This document shows, one piece after another, positions 1 through 7,168 of a DNA stretch of 20,091 nucleotides (positions within the stretch are counted from its first letter, which is position 1; the number at the start of each line of letters is the position of its first letter). Location: NCBI GenBank assembly GCA_002371025.1, contig DFFQ01000128.1, forward strand, positions 1 to 20,091, read 5' to 3'. The notes under the pieces are model-generated. The model was not told where the DNA came from and searched no databases. It saw only the letters and a program-made list of their open reading frames with translations. This DNA is from Lachnospiraceae bacterium UBA3772. Its GTDB lineage: Bacteria > Bacillota > Clostridia > Lachnospirales > Lachnospiraceae. Both the position numbers and the translations under genes were made by a program.

Positions 1-11
1 ATCTTAATCTT

Positions 12-17
12 CCTCCT
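12..17 (-). promoter_or_regulatory. Ribosome-binding site of a gene cut by the left edge
   Basis: Read on the minus strand, this is a perfect AGGAGG. It lies just downstream of the thrH stop codon and is followed by nine bases and then AT at positions 2 and 1. If the base outside the window is G on the minus strand, an ATG start would sit exactly at the edge with ideal spacing. I infer that a further gene, possibly cotranscribed with thrH, begins here; nothing of its product is visible. Confidence 0.55.
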
Positions 18-26
18 ACTCGATTA

Positions 27-626
27 TTAAAGAGCTTTCTTTATAGCCAAAAGAAGCTCATCATATGTTTCATAAGCTGGAATTTCAGGATTATCAGCTT
101 TGATCTGATCTGTACTCTTAAAGAGGAAGCCGGCCTTTGAAGCTTTGATCATGCCAAGGTCGTTATGGCTGTCGCCGCTGGCGATAGTATCAAATCCGAT
201 AGACTGAAGAGCACGAACTGTTGTATATTTTGAGTTTTCGCATCTCATTCTAAAACCTGTAATCTCGCCATTTTCAGCAACTTCAAGTTCGTTGCAGAAG
301 ATTGTAGGCATACCAAGCTTTTTCATAAGAGGTGCTGCAAACTGTGTAAATGTATCACTGATGATGATTGTCTGTGTTAATGAGCGAAGTTCATCAAGGA
401 ATTCTTTTGCCCCAGGAATTGGGTCAATCTTTGCTATTGTATCCTGGATCTCTTTAAGTCCGAGACCATGCTCTTTTAAAATGCCGAGTCTCCAGTTCAT
501 AAGCTTGTCATAATCCGGCTCATCTCTGGTAGTTCTCTTTAATTCAGGTATACCTGATTCTTCAGCAAATGCGATCCAGATCTCTGGTACTAAAACGCCT
601 TCTAAGTCAAGACAAACAATGTTCAT
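27..626 (-). CDS. thrH: ThrH-type phosphoserine phosphatase / homoserine phosphotransferase
   Basis: This is a 199-residue HAD-superfamily enzyme that closely resembles Pseudomonas ThrH (about 205 residues). ThrH dephosphorylates phosphoserine and can move the phosphate to homoserine, linking serine and threonine synthesis in the cytoplasm. The ThrH form of HAD motif I, CLDLEGVLVPE (residues 5-15, nucleophile Asp7 and Glu9), replaces the usual DxDGT. Motif II is IISDTF (Ser90) and motif IV is GDSHND (Asp152, Asp156). The start is supported by an AAAGGG site 9-14 bases upstream. It lies 44 bases downstream of the tRNA-Leu on the same strand with no clear hairpin between them, so cotranscription with the tRNA is plausible. 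It has no evident tie to cobalamin. Family assignment is strong; the physiological substrate is inferred. Confidence 0.88.
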   Translation of the reverse strand: MNIVCLDLEGVLVPEIWIAFAEESGIPELKRTTRDEPDYDKLMNWRLGILKEHGLGLKEIQDTIAKIDPIPGAKEFLDELRSLTQTIIISDTFTQFAAPLMKKLGMPTIFCNELEVAENGEITGFRMRCENSKYTTVRALQSIGFDTIASGDSHNDLGMIKASKAGFLFKSTDQIKADNPEIPAYETYDELLLAIKKAL

Positions 627-669
627 AGTGAATACCCTTTCTTATTTTTAATTTTAATATTTATGTGAG

Positions 670-751
670 TGCGGTCAAAGGGACTTGAACCCTCACGAGA
701 TGTCTCACAGGAACCTAAATCCTGCGCGTCTGCCAATTCCGCCATGACCGC
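670..751 (-). tRNA. tRNA-Leu (anticodon UAG)
   Basis: Read on the minus strand, a seven-base acceptor stem GCGGTCA/TGACCGC closes a class-II tRNA. The D arm contains the TTGGCAGACGC box typical of leucine tRNAs. The anticodon stem CAGGA/TCCTG encloses the loop TTTAGGT, giving anticodon UAG, which reads CUA and probably other CUN codons. A short variable arm and the T arm with GGTTCAAGTCC follow. The discriminator base is A and no CCA is encoded. The length, about 82 bases, fits tRNA-Leu. Confidence 0.96.
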
Positions 752-765
752 TTAAGCACTTATTT

Positions 766-794
766 AAAATACCATCTGATCAGTTAAAAGTCAA
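766..794 (-). promoter_or_regulatory. Sigma-70/SigA-type promoter of the tRNA-Leu
   Basis: On the minus strand TTGACT (789-794) and TATTTT (766-771) are separated by exactly 17 bases. The predicted transcription start, near 759, is a few bases ahead of the tRNA 5' end at 751. The match and position make this the best promoter in the window. It probably also serves thrH. Confidence 0.75.
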
Positions 795-797
795 TAT

Positions 798-850
798 AAC
801 TAGAAAGTCTATAAGCAAAAGAAAAACAACTAAAAAGTTTATCAGGAAAA
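798..850 (+). repeat. Imperfect 23-base direct repeat upstream of cobyric acid synthase
   Basis: Two copies (798-820 and 828-850), beginning AACTAGAAAGT and AACTAAAAAGT, agree at 19 of 23 positions and are spaced 30 bases apart, about three helical turns. They lie between the divergent tRNA promoter and the cbiP start. They could be operator half-sites or simply AT-rich drift. I found no convincing -35/-10 pair for cbiP in this gap. Confidence 0.3.
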
Positions 851-909
851 TAATATATGATATATTGTTGCTAGATGATAATAGATAGTGTTCTGATGGA
901 GAAAATAAG

Positions 910-2463
910 ATGTCTAAAGTTATTATGGTTCAGGGGACCATGTCAAATGTCGGAAAAAGTCTTATAGTTGCCGGACTTTGCAGGATTTTTAAGCAGGATG
1001 GATATAGGGTAGTGCCATTTAAATCACAGAATATGGCGCTTAATTCCTATGTCACAAAAGAGGGCTTTGAAATGGGGCGTGCTCAGGTAATGCAGGCTGA
1101 GGCAGCAGGAGTTGAGCCGTCAGTTTATATGAATCCTATTCTTTTAAAGCCAACCAGTGATAAAGGGTCTCAGGTTATAGTAAATGGTGAAGTATTAGAG
1201 GATATGAATGCCAGGGACTATTTTAAATATAAGAAGAAACTTATACCTGTAATAAAAGAGGCATTTAAAAAGTTAGAAGAAGAGGCGGATATTATCGTTA
1301 TTGAAGGTGCAGGAAGTCCGGCGGAAATAAATCTAAGAGCTGATGATATTGTAAATATGGGCATGGCAGAGATTGTAGACTCAAATGTGCTTCTTGTGGG
1401 AGATATTGATCCGGGTGGGGTATTTGCACAGATCTATGGAACAGTTATGTTGCTTGAAAAAACAGAAAGAGACAGGATTAAAGGACTTATTATCAATAAA
1501 TTCCGTGGAGATAAGACTCTGCTTGATCCGGGGATCGTAATGCTTGAAGAAAAGACTAATAAAGATGTATTAGGAGTAGTTCCTTATTTATCTTTATCCA
1601 TCGATGATGAAGACAGTCTTTCCATGAGATTTAAGAATAAAAAGCAGGGAATTATAAATATAGGAATAGTCCATCTTCCTCATATTTCCAATTTCACTGA
1701 TTTTAATATCTTTGATCAGATAAAGGGAGTTGAAGTTCATTATATTAAGGATCCTATGGAAATAGATGATATGGACGTTATCATCCTTCCCGGAACTAAA
1801 AATGTTATCGATGATATGAGATTTTTAGAAAAGTCAGGGCTTTTAGATAAGATAAAGGAATATGAAAAGAATGGAAATATCATATTTGGTATCTGTGGCG
1901 GATATCAGCTTTTAGGAAAGAAGATTAAAGATCCATATAATGTTGAGGCTGGAGGTGAGATAGATGCTCTTGGCCTTCTTGATGTAGAAACTGTTCTTTC
2001 TAAAGAAAAGATAAGAAGAAGAGTAAAAGGAAAGATAGCTGAGATAAGTGGAGAACTTGATATCTTATCAAATCTTACTGTTTCAGGTTATGAGATCCAT
2101 ATGGGAGTAACAAAAGGAAATGCCCATTATTTGGATAAAATAAGTGAAATAGAGAATAGTGATAGTAAAGATCATAAGGAAACATTTTTAGATGGTTCTT
2201 ATTCTAAAAACATATATGGTTCATATATTCATGGTATATTTGATGAGAAGAATATGGCTCTTGGTTTTATAAAAGCTCTTGCGGCAAATAAGAATAAGTG
2301 TGGAAGACTTAAAGATACAGAATATAAGGATTTTATAAATAATCTCAATGTGATTGATGATAAAGCCTTTAAAGAAGAACAATATGACGCTTTAGCTGAT
2401 ACTTTAAGAGAGTCTTTGGATATGAAAAAAATATATGGAATATTAAAAGATTCTGTGATATGA
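910..2463 (+). CDS. cbiP: Cobyric acid synthase (CbiP/CobQ)
   Basis: This is a glutamine-dependent amidotransferase of 517 residues, the usual family length. It amidates the b, d, e and g side chains of adenosylcobyrinate a,c-diamide to give adenosylcobyric acid. The N-terminal ATP-binding domain opens with GTMSNVGKS (9-17) and carries KSQNMALNS (38-46). The C-terminal class-I glutaminase domain has the nucleophile Cys329 in FGICGGYQLLG and the histidine His441 in SYIHGIFD. The start has a GGAGA site eight bases upstream. The gene is first in the cobalamin locus but is separated from the rest by 373 bases that hold a riboswitch. No riboswitch is visible before it, so it may be expressed independently of the genes that follow. 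Cytoplasmic. Confidence 0.96.
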   Translation: MSKVIMVQGTMSNVGKSLIVAGLCRIFKQDGYRVVPFKSQNMALNSYVTKEGFEMGRAQVMQAEAAGVEPSVYMNPILLKPTSDKGSQVIVNGEVLEDMNARDYFKYKKKLIPVIKEAFKKLEEEADIIVIEGAGSPAEINLRADDIVNMGMAEIVDSNVLLVGDIDPGGVFAQIYGTVMLLEKTERDRIKGLIINKFRGDKTLLDPGIVMLEEKTNKDVLGVVPYLSLSIDDEDSLSMRFKNKKQGIINIGIVHLPHISNFTDFNIFDQIKGVEVHYIKDPMEIDDMDVIILPGTKNVIDDMRFLEKSGLLDKIKEYEKNGNIIFGICGGYQLLGKKIKDPYNVEAGGEIDALGLLDVETVLSKEKIRRRVKGKIAEISGELDILSNLTVSGYEIHMGVTKGNAHYLDKISEIENSDSKDHKETFLDGSYSKNIYGSYIHGIFDEKNMALGFIKALAANKNKCGRLKDTEYKDFINNLNVIDDKAFKEEQYDALADTLRESLDMKKIYGILKDSVI

Positions 2464-2529
2464 TACAAAACGGTTTTTTTATAATATGCCGTTTATAGTA
2501 TGAGAGATATATTATAAAACAATTAAATA

Positions 2530-2745
2530 TTGGACATAAGGTGCTTTTGGATTGCAAGCCAAAAGTTAAAAGGGAAACAGGTTAAAGCCCTGTACGATCT
2601 CGTCACTGTGTTTAGGGAGTCCTTATATAGTTAGTGTCACTGGATTATTTCCGGGAAGGCCATATATAGGGGTTATGATCTTTGAGTCAGGAGACCTGCC
2701 TTATGTTGGTACATTAAAGTCACGAGGAATTGACTGTACGTTAAT
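2530..2745 (+). ncRNA. Cobalamin riboswitch (class Cbl-I) aptamer
   Basis: The conserved core is recognisable: AAGGTGC near 2539, GGGAAACAGG with AAAGCCCTG, a GTGTCACTGG B12-box-like segment, CCGGGAAGGCC, and GAGTCAGGAGACCTGCC (2684-2700). An outer helix pairs ACATAAGG (2534-2541) with CCTTATGT (2699-2706). A following hairpin, AGTC/GACT within GTAC/GTAC, presents CGAG (2723-2726), complementary to CTCG (2599-2602) in an internal loop. That is the kissing contact expected of class-I cobalamin riboswitches. It precedes the lipoprotein CbiK gene and should turn the operon off when cobalamin is plentiful. Exact ends are estimated. Confidence 0.93.
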
Positions 2746-2791
2746 TGTGTTTCGTCTTTTTAGCGAATATACATTTTTTTCATGTGCAATC

Positions 2792-2818
2792 AACTCTGAC
2801 TTTTGTCAGAGTTTTTTT
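2792..2818 (+). terminator. Intrinsic terminator, expression platform of the riboswitch
   Basis: A nine-base perfect stem, AACTCTGAC/GTCAGAGTT with a TTTT loop, runs directly into a T tract and ends just before the AGGAGG site of cbiK. This is a textbook intrinsic terminator placed between aptamer and gene, so control is most likely by premature termination. The 5' arm CTCTGAC is also complementary, with one bulge, to GTCAGGAG (2686-2693) of the aptamer core, which could act as the antiterminator partner. Confidence 0.9.
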
Positions 2819-2836
2819 ATTTAGGAGGAAACTAAA

Positions 2837-4444
2837 ATGAGAAAGAAACTATTAACCGTTACTCTTGCTTCTCTTATGGCTCTTTCTCTTGCTGCTTGCG
2901 GTAAGACAGAGAATAAGACTGAGGCAACAACAACTGTAGCAACAGAAGCTGCTACACAGTCTGATGCAAAGAGCAGTGAGGAAAAAGCAGCAGAAGTTGC
3001 TTCCCTTATTGACGCTATCTATGTTCAGGAATTTACTCCAGATACATATACAAAGTGTGAAAAGGCAAAGGCTGCCTGGGATGCTCTTACTGATGAAGAA
3101 AAGGAAATGGTTGAAGGCGAGTTTGCAGATCCTGACTATTTTGGAAGAGATACAGGAGATGCTGCAAATGATGATCCATTAAATATGGATGATATTGGCG
3201 AAAATGAAATCCTTGTTGTAAGTTTCGGTACTTCATTCAATGATAGTCGTGCTACAGATATTGGTGGAATCGAAAAGAAGATCCAGGCTGCAAATCCTGA
3301 TTGGTCTGTAAGACGTGCATTTACAGCACAGATCATCATTAATCATGTATATGCCCGTGATAATGAGAGAATAGATAACGTTGAGCAGGCTCTTGACAGA
3401 GCAGTTAAGAACGGCGTTAAGAACCTCATTATTCAGCCAACTCACCTTATGCACGGTGCAGAATATGATGAACTTGTAGCAGCTCTTGATTCATATAAAG
3501 ATAAGTTTGAGTCAGTTAAGGTTGCAGAGCCACTTCTTGGTGAAGTAGGAAGTGATGCTACAGTTATCAATGAAGATAAGGAAAATGTAGCTAAGGAAGT
3601 TGTAGCTGCAGCTGTTAAGGAAGCTGGTTTTGATTCAATTGAAGCTGCTGATAAGGATAGTGTTGCATTTGTATTAATGGGACATGGTACAAGTCATACA
3701 GCAAAGATCACATATAGCCAGATGCAGACACAGATGAATACACTTGGATATAAGAATGTATTTATCGGAACAGTTGAAGGTGAGCCTGAAGAAACAGAAT
3801 GCAGCAAGGTTATTGAAGCTGTAAAGGCTGCAGGATATAAGAAGGTAGTTCTTCGTCCACTCATGGTAGTTGCTGGTGATCATGCAAACAATGATATGGC
3901 TGGTGATGATGAAGATTCATGGAAGTCAATGTTCATAGCTGCAAAGGCTTTTGACTCAGTTGATACACAGATTTCAGGTCTTGGTAGAATTGAAGCTATT
4001 GAAGATATCTATGTAGCTCATACAAAAGCAGCAATTGAAGCTTTAGGATCTTCTGCTTCAGCATCAGAAGCTAAATTAGAAGATGGTGAATATGAAGCTG
4101 TATTTACAACAGACAGCTCAATGTTTCATATCAATGAAGCTTATGATAACAAGGGTAAGCTTACAGTTAAAGATGGTGTAATGACAATGCATATTGTTCT
4201 TACATCAGATAAGATCGTTAACCTTTATCCTGGTTCAGCAGAAGATGCTGCAAAGGATGGAGCAGAGCTTTACCAGCCAACAAAAGAAACTGTTGAATAT
4301 AGCGATGGAACTACAGAAGAAGCAAATGCATTTGATATTATAGTTCCAGCTATCGGTGAGGAATTTGATCTTGCACTTATCGGTTCAAAGGAAAAATGGT
4401 ATGATCATAAGGTAAAGGTTACAGATCCAGTTAAAGTACAGTAA
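2837..4444 (+). CDS. cbiK: Lipoprotein sirohydrochlorin cobaltochelatase (CbiK) with NEAT-like C-terminal domain
   Basis: CbiK inserts cobalt into sirohydrochlorin, the entry step of the anaerobic pathway. The 535-residue protein is about twice the size of a plain CbiK (about 260). It starts with a lipoprotein signal (positive MRKK, hydrophobic stretch, lipobox LAAC, lipidated Cys21), then a Thr/Ala-rich linker and a short helical segment (about 48-100). The chelatase domain (about 121-405) keeps the likely metal ligands His283 (LMGHGTSH), Glu314 (GTVEGEP) and His349 (AGDHANND), spaced as in family members. The C-terminal domain (about 414-530) resembles NEAT-like/iron-transport-associated domains. 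The start has AGGAGG eight bases upstream. Codon use, with a strong AAG preference for lysine, differs from the next genes and suggests high expression. Catalytic assignment is firm; the external location is strongly predicted; the binding role of the last domain is inferred. Confidence 0.9.
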   Translation: MRKKLLTVTLASLMALSLAACGKTENKTEATTTVATEAATQSDAKSSEEKAAEVASLIDAIYVQEFTPDTYTKCEKAKAAWDALTDEEKEMVEGEFADPDYFGRDTGDAANDDPLNMDDIGENEILVVSFGTSFNDSRATDIGGIEKKIQAANPDWSVRRAFTAQIIINHVYARDNERIDNVEQALDRAVKNGVKNLIIQPTHLMHGAEYDELVAALDSYKDKFESVKVAEPLLGEVGSDATVINEDKENVAKEVVAAAVKEAGFDSIEAADKDSVAFVLMGHGTSHTAKITYSQMQTQMNTLGYKNVFIGTVEGEPEETECSKVIEAVKAAGYKKVVLRPLMVVAGDHANNDMAGDDEDSWKSMFIAAKAFDSVDTQISGLGRIEAIEDIYVAHTKAAIEALGSSASASEAKLEDGEYEAVFTTDSSMFHINEAYDNKGKLTVKDGVMTMHIVLTSDKIVNLYPGSAEDAAKDGAELYQPTKETVEYSDGTTEEANAFDIIVPAIGEEFDLALIGSKEKWYDHKVKVTDPVKVQ

Positions 4445-4450
4445 TTTTTT

Positions 4451-4478
4451 AGCCCACGGCATATGTCGCGGGCTTTCT
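4451..4478 (+). terminator. Hairpin after cbiK, probable partial terminator
   Basis: AGCCCACG (4451-4458) pairs with CGCGGGCT (4467-4474), one mismatch and an eight-base loop, followed by the short pyrimidine run TTTCT. The T tract is weak, so it may only reduce read-through into the binding-protein gene or stabilise the cbiK message 3' end. The next gene has its own good ribosome site 26 bases beyond the hairpin. Confidence 0.55.
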
Positions 4479-4517
4479 GCAATTTAAAAAGATATTAAAA
4501 AACGGAGGTTTAAAGAT

Positions 4518-6146
4518 ATGACTCGATTTAAAAAAATAAGAAAGGCTGTATCTTTATGCCTCCTTTTTGTCTTTTTTTTATTAATGATCAGTGGCTGCGA
4601 TGTAAATAAAAGAGAAAATAATGGAGCAATCAGCGTTACTGATAGTAAAGAAGAGAATGCTACAGATGAAGAAAAAGAACAGTGGCTTGCAATTGAGCTG
4701 TCCGGTGGAACAGGCAAGGCAAGTATAGAGTCACCTGTAAAGATAACATCTATCGATGGAAAGTATTATGCAAATATTATCTGGAGCAGTTCAAATTATG
4801 ATTATGTAATATTAAATAATGAGAAATATTTGAATGAGTCTGCCCCAGGAGAAAAAAGCAGTTTTACCATCCCTGTGGAATTGGATGAGAAAATCCCGCT
4901 TATTGCTGATACTACAGCAATGAGTAAAGCTCATGAGATTGAATATACTATAAAGATTTATAGTAAAAATGAGGCAGAAGCAGAACAAAGGGATAATACT
5001 GAAAACATAAAAAAAGCTGAGAGTGGCAAAAATGGTGATACTTCTCAGGAAAAATCATCAAAGATAAAAGAAAAATATGAAGAATGTAAAAATCTTCTTT
5101 CAGAAAATGGAATAAAAAAACAGGATAAAAGCATTATAAAATATGCTAAAGAAATTGAAATAGAAAGTTATGAAGATGATATTTATCTTATTTATATAAA
5201 TGATATTGGTGTTTATTTACTGCTTCCAAAGGACAAGCAGCTTGATAAGAAATTAGAGGAAAAGATAAATGAAATTGAGGATCTATATATCTTAAGGAAG
5301 AATATGGATAAAACTTATCTTGTATCAACTTCCGTTATGGATCTTATATTATGCATCGAGGCATCTGATAATATCAGATTGTCAGGTACAAAGAGTAGTG
5401 ACTGGTACCTTCCGGATGCAAAAGAACTGATGGATAGTGGTAACATTTTATATGCAGGAAAATACAGTGCACCGGATTACGAACTTATCTTAAGTGAAAA
5501 GTGTAATTTAGTGATCGAAAACATGATGATAATGCATACGCCGGAAGTACTGGAGAAATTAAGAAGTCTTGGGATACCTGTTATAGTTGAAAGATCAAGC
5601 TATGAGGACAGCCCTGAGGGAAGGCTTGAATGGATAAAATTATACGGTATCTTATATGGAAAAGAAGACAAGGCAGATAAATATTTTGAAGAAGAGATAG
5701 ATCGTATAAAAAAAGTATCAAAGAAGGGAGACGTTAGTTGTGCCTTCTTTGCTATTAATCAGAATGGTGCTGTAAATATAAGAAACAGCAGTGATTATAT
5801 TGCTAAGGATATTGAGATTGCAGGAGGAAAATATCTTCCGGATATAGATAATGGGGATAGAAAATCCACAATGAATATACAGATGGAAGAGTTCTATGCC
5901 ATGGCAAAGGATGCAGATGTGCTTATTTATAATGGCACGATTGAAGGGGAATTAAAGGATATTAATGACCTGATAAAAAAGAATGCCTTATTTAAGGATT
6001 TTAAGGCGGTAAAGAATGGCAGGGTTTATACCACAACTGCTGACTTTTTCCAGCAGTCCAGCATGACTGGAGAATTTATAGAGGATCTTTCTAAGGTACT
6101 ATATGAAAATGGCAGTGAACTTACATTTTTAAAGAAACTTAAATAG
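4518..6146 (+). CDS. ABC importer substrate-binding lipoprotein with N-terminal NEAT-like domain (BtuF-like)
   Basis: This 542-residue lipoprotein is likely the extracellular receptor of the ABC importer encoded just downstream. A signal peptide ends at the lipobox ISGC (Cys27). Residues about 55-148 form a NEAT-like domain, with GGTGKASIESP, an aromatic WSSSNYDYV stretch and a closing HEIEYTIKI strand. A charged Lys/Glu-rich linker (about 150-200) leads to a helical-backbone periplasmic-binding domain of the BtuF/FhuD class (about 260-542), seen in ILYAGKYSAPDYELI, PEVLEKLRSLGIPVIVE and ADVLIYNGT. GGAGG lies nine bases before ATG. Context in a cobalamin operon points to a corrinoid or tetrapyrrole rather than an iron siderophore, but heme or iron cannot be excluded from sequence. 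Confidence 0.82.
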   Translation: MTRFKKIRKAVSLCLLFVFFLLMISGCDVNKRENNGAISVTDSKEENATDEEKEQWLAIELSGGTGKASIESPVKITSIDGKYYANIIWSSSNYDYVILNNEKYLNESAPGEKSSFTIPVELDEKIPLIADTTAMSKAHEIEYTIKIYSKNEAEAEQRDNTENIKKAESGKNGDTSQEKSSKIKEKYEECKNLLSENGIKKQDKSIIKYAKEIEIESYEDDIYLIYINDIGVYLLLPKDKQLDKKLEEKINEIEDLYILRKNMDKTYLVSTSVMDLILCIEASDNIRLSGTKSSDWYLPDAKELMDSGNILYAGKYSAPDYELILSEKCNLVIENMMIMHTPEVLEKLRSLGIPVIVERSSYEDSPEGRLEWIKLYGILYGKEDKADKYFEEEIDRIKKVSKKGDVSCAFFAINQNGAVNIRNSSDYIAKDIEIAGGKYLPDIDNGDRKSTMNIQMEEFYAMAKDADVLIYNGTIEGELKDINDLIKKNALFKDFKAVKNGRVYTTTADFFQQSSMTGEFIEDLSKVLYENGSELTFLKKLK

Positions 6147-6157
6147 GAAAAACATAT

Positions 6158-7168
6158 ATGAAGCGAAATATAGTAGTTTTTAGCACACTTTTTCTGGGAC
6201 TGATCTTAATAACATTATTTTCTATTAAAGCAGGAAGTGTATCTTCTGACTTTAAAGAATGCCTTAGCATATTAGCAGGAAATAAGGAAAATGAAGTGCT
6301 TTATAGTATCATATGGCAGATAAGGATACCAAGAGTCATCGCCGCGATAATTCTTGGAGGAGCGCTTTCTGTGGCAGGATATCTGCTTCAGACATTCTTC
6401 TTAAATCCTATTGCAGGACCTTATGTTTTGGGAGTTTCCTCCGGAGCAAAGCTTCTTGTAGCAATAACTATGATATTAAGTTTAAAAAAGGGAATAATAC
6501 TTAATTCCTGGATGCTTATAGGAGCTGCATTCATTGGGGCTCTTATTTCCATGGGGATTGTGCTTCTTATATCTTTCAGGATAAGGTCTATGTCTATTCT
6601 TGTAGTCTGCGGGATCATGATAGGTTATATCTGTTCAGCAGTAACAGAGATATTAGTAACATTTGCAAATGATACCAATATAGTTAATCTTCACAACTGG
6701 TCTCAGGGATCATTTTCAGGTGTTTCCTGGGAAAATGACAGGCTGATACTTATAATCGTATTCTTATGTTTAGCTTTAACAGTATTTTATATCAAGCCAA
6801 TAAATGCCTATAGATTAGGAGAAAAATATGCTGCTTCCCTTGGCGTAAATATAAGGGGGCTTAAGATCGCACTTATCATATTATCAAGTTTACTTGCGGC
6901 AGTGGTAACAGCATTTGCAGGGCCGGTGTCATTTGTAGGGATAGCGGTGCCACATTTGATGAGACGTGCCTTTAAGACAGGCAAACCGGGAGTGCTTATT
7001 TTTGGATGCTTCCTTGGGGGATCAATAGTAACACTTCTTTCCGACACATTGGCAAGGATGATATTTGCGCCACTGGAACTTTCCATCAGTACAGTTACTG
7101 CAGTGCTTCTTGCACCAGTCGTTGTGATCATGATGATAAGAAAACATAAGGCAGGTGATAATCTTTGA
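6158..7168 (+). CDS. FecCD/BtuC-family ABC importer permease
   Basis: This 336-residue, very hydrophobic integral membrane protein has the length of BtuC/FhuB-type permeases and about ten predicted helices. Family hallmarks are RIPRVIAAIILGGAL (56-70) with LNPIAGPYVLGVSSGA (82-97), and the cytoplasmic coupling-helix region GPVSFVGIAVPHLMRR (255-270) that contacts the ATPase. It should form a homodimer that moves the ligand delivered by the upstream lipoprotein. The AGGAAA ribosome site overlaps the stop codon of the preceding gene, and its own stop overlaps the next start by four bases, indicating translational coupling. FecCD permeases carry B12, heme or siderophores; the corrinoid/tetrapyrrole assignment rests on context. 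Confidence 0.9.
   Translation: MKRNIVVFSTLFLGLILITLFSIKAGSVSSDFKECLSILAGNKENEVLYSIIWQIRIPRVIAAIILGGALSVAGYLLQTFFLNPIAGPYVLGVSSGAKLLVAITMILSLKKGIILNSWMLIGAAFIGALISMGIVLLISFRIRSMSILVVCGIMIGYICSAVTEILVTFANDTNIVNLHNWSQGSFSGVSWENDRLILIIVFLCLALTVFYIKPINAYRLGEKYAASLGVNIRGLKIALIILSSLLAAVVTAFAGPVSFVGIAVPHLMRRAFKTGKPGVLIFGCFLGGSIVTLLSDTLARMIFAPLELSISTVTAVLLAPVVVIMMIRKHKAGDNL

Noticed and set aside
2468..2494. Inverted repeat AAACGG/CCGTTT just after cbiP, considered as a terminator
   Set aside because: The stem has only six pairs, a 15-base loop containing the T tract, and no T run after the 3' arm. It does not have the form of an intrinsic terminator, so cbiP may read through into the riboswitch leader.
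6808..7131. Minus-strand open frame of 107 codons in the permease gene
   Set aside because: It lies entirely within conserved FecCD permease coding sequence and has no ribosome site or recognisable motif.
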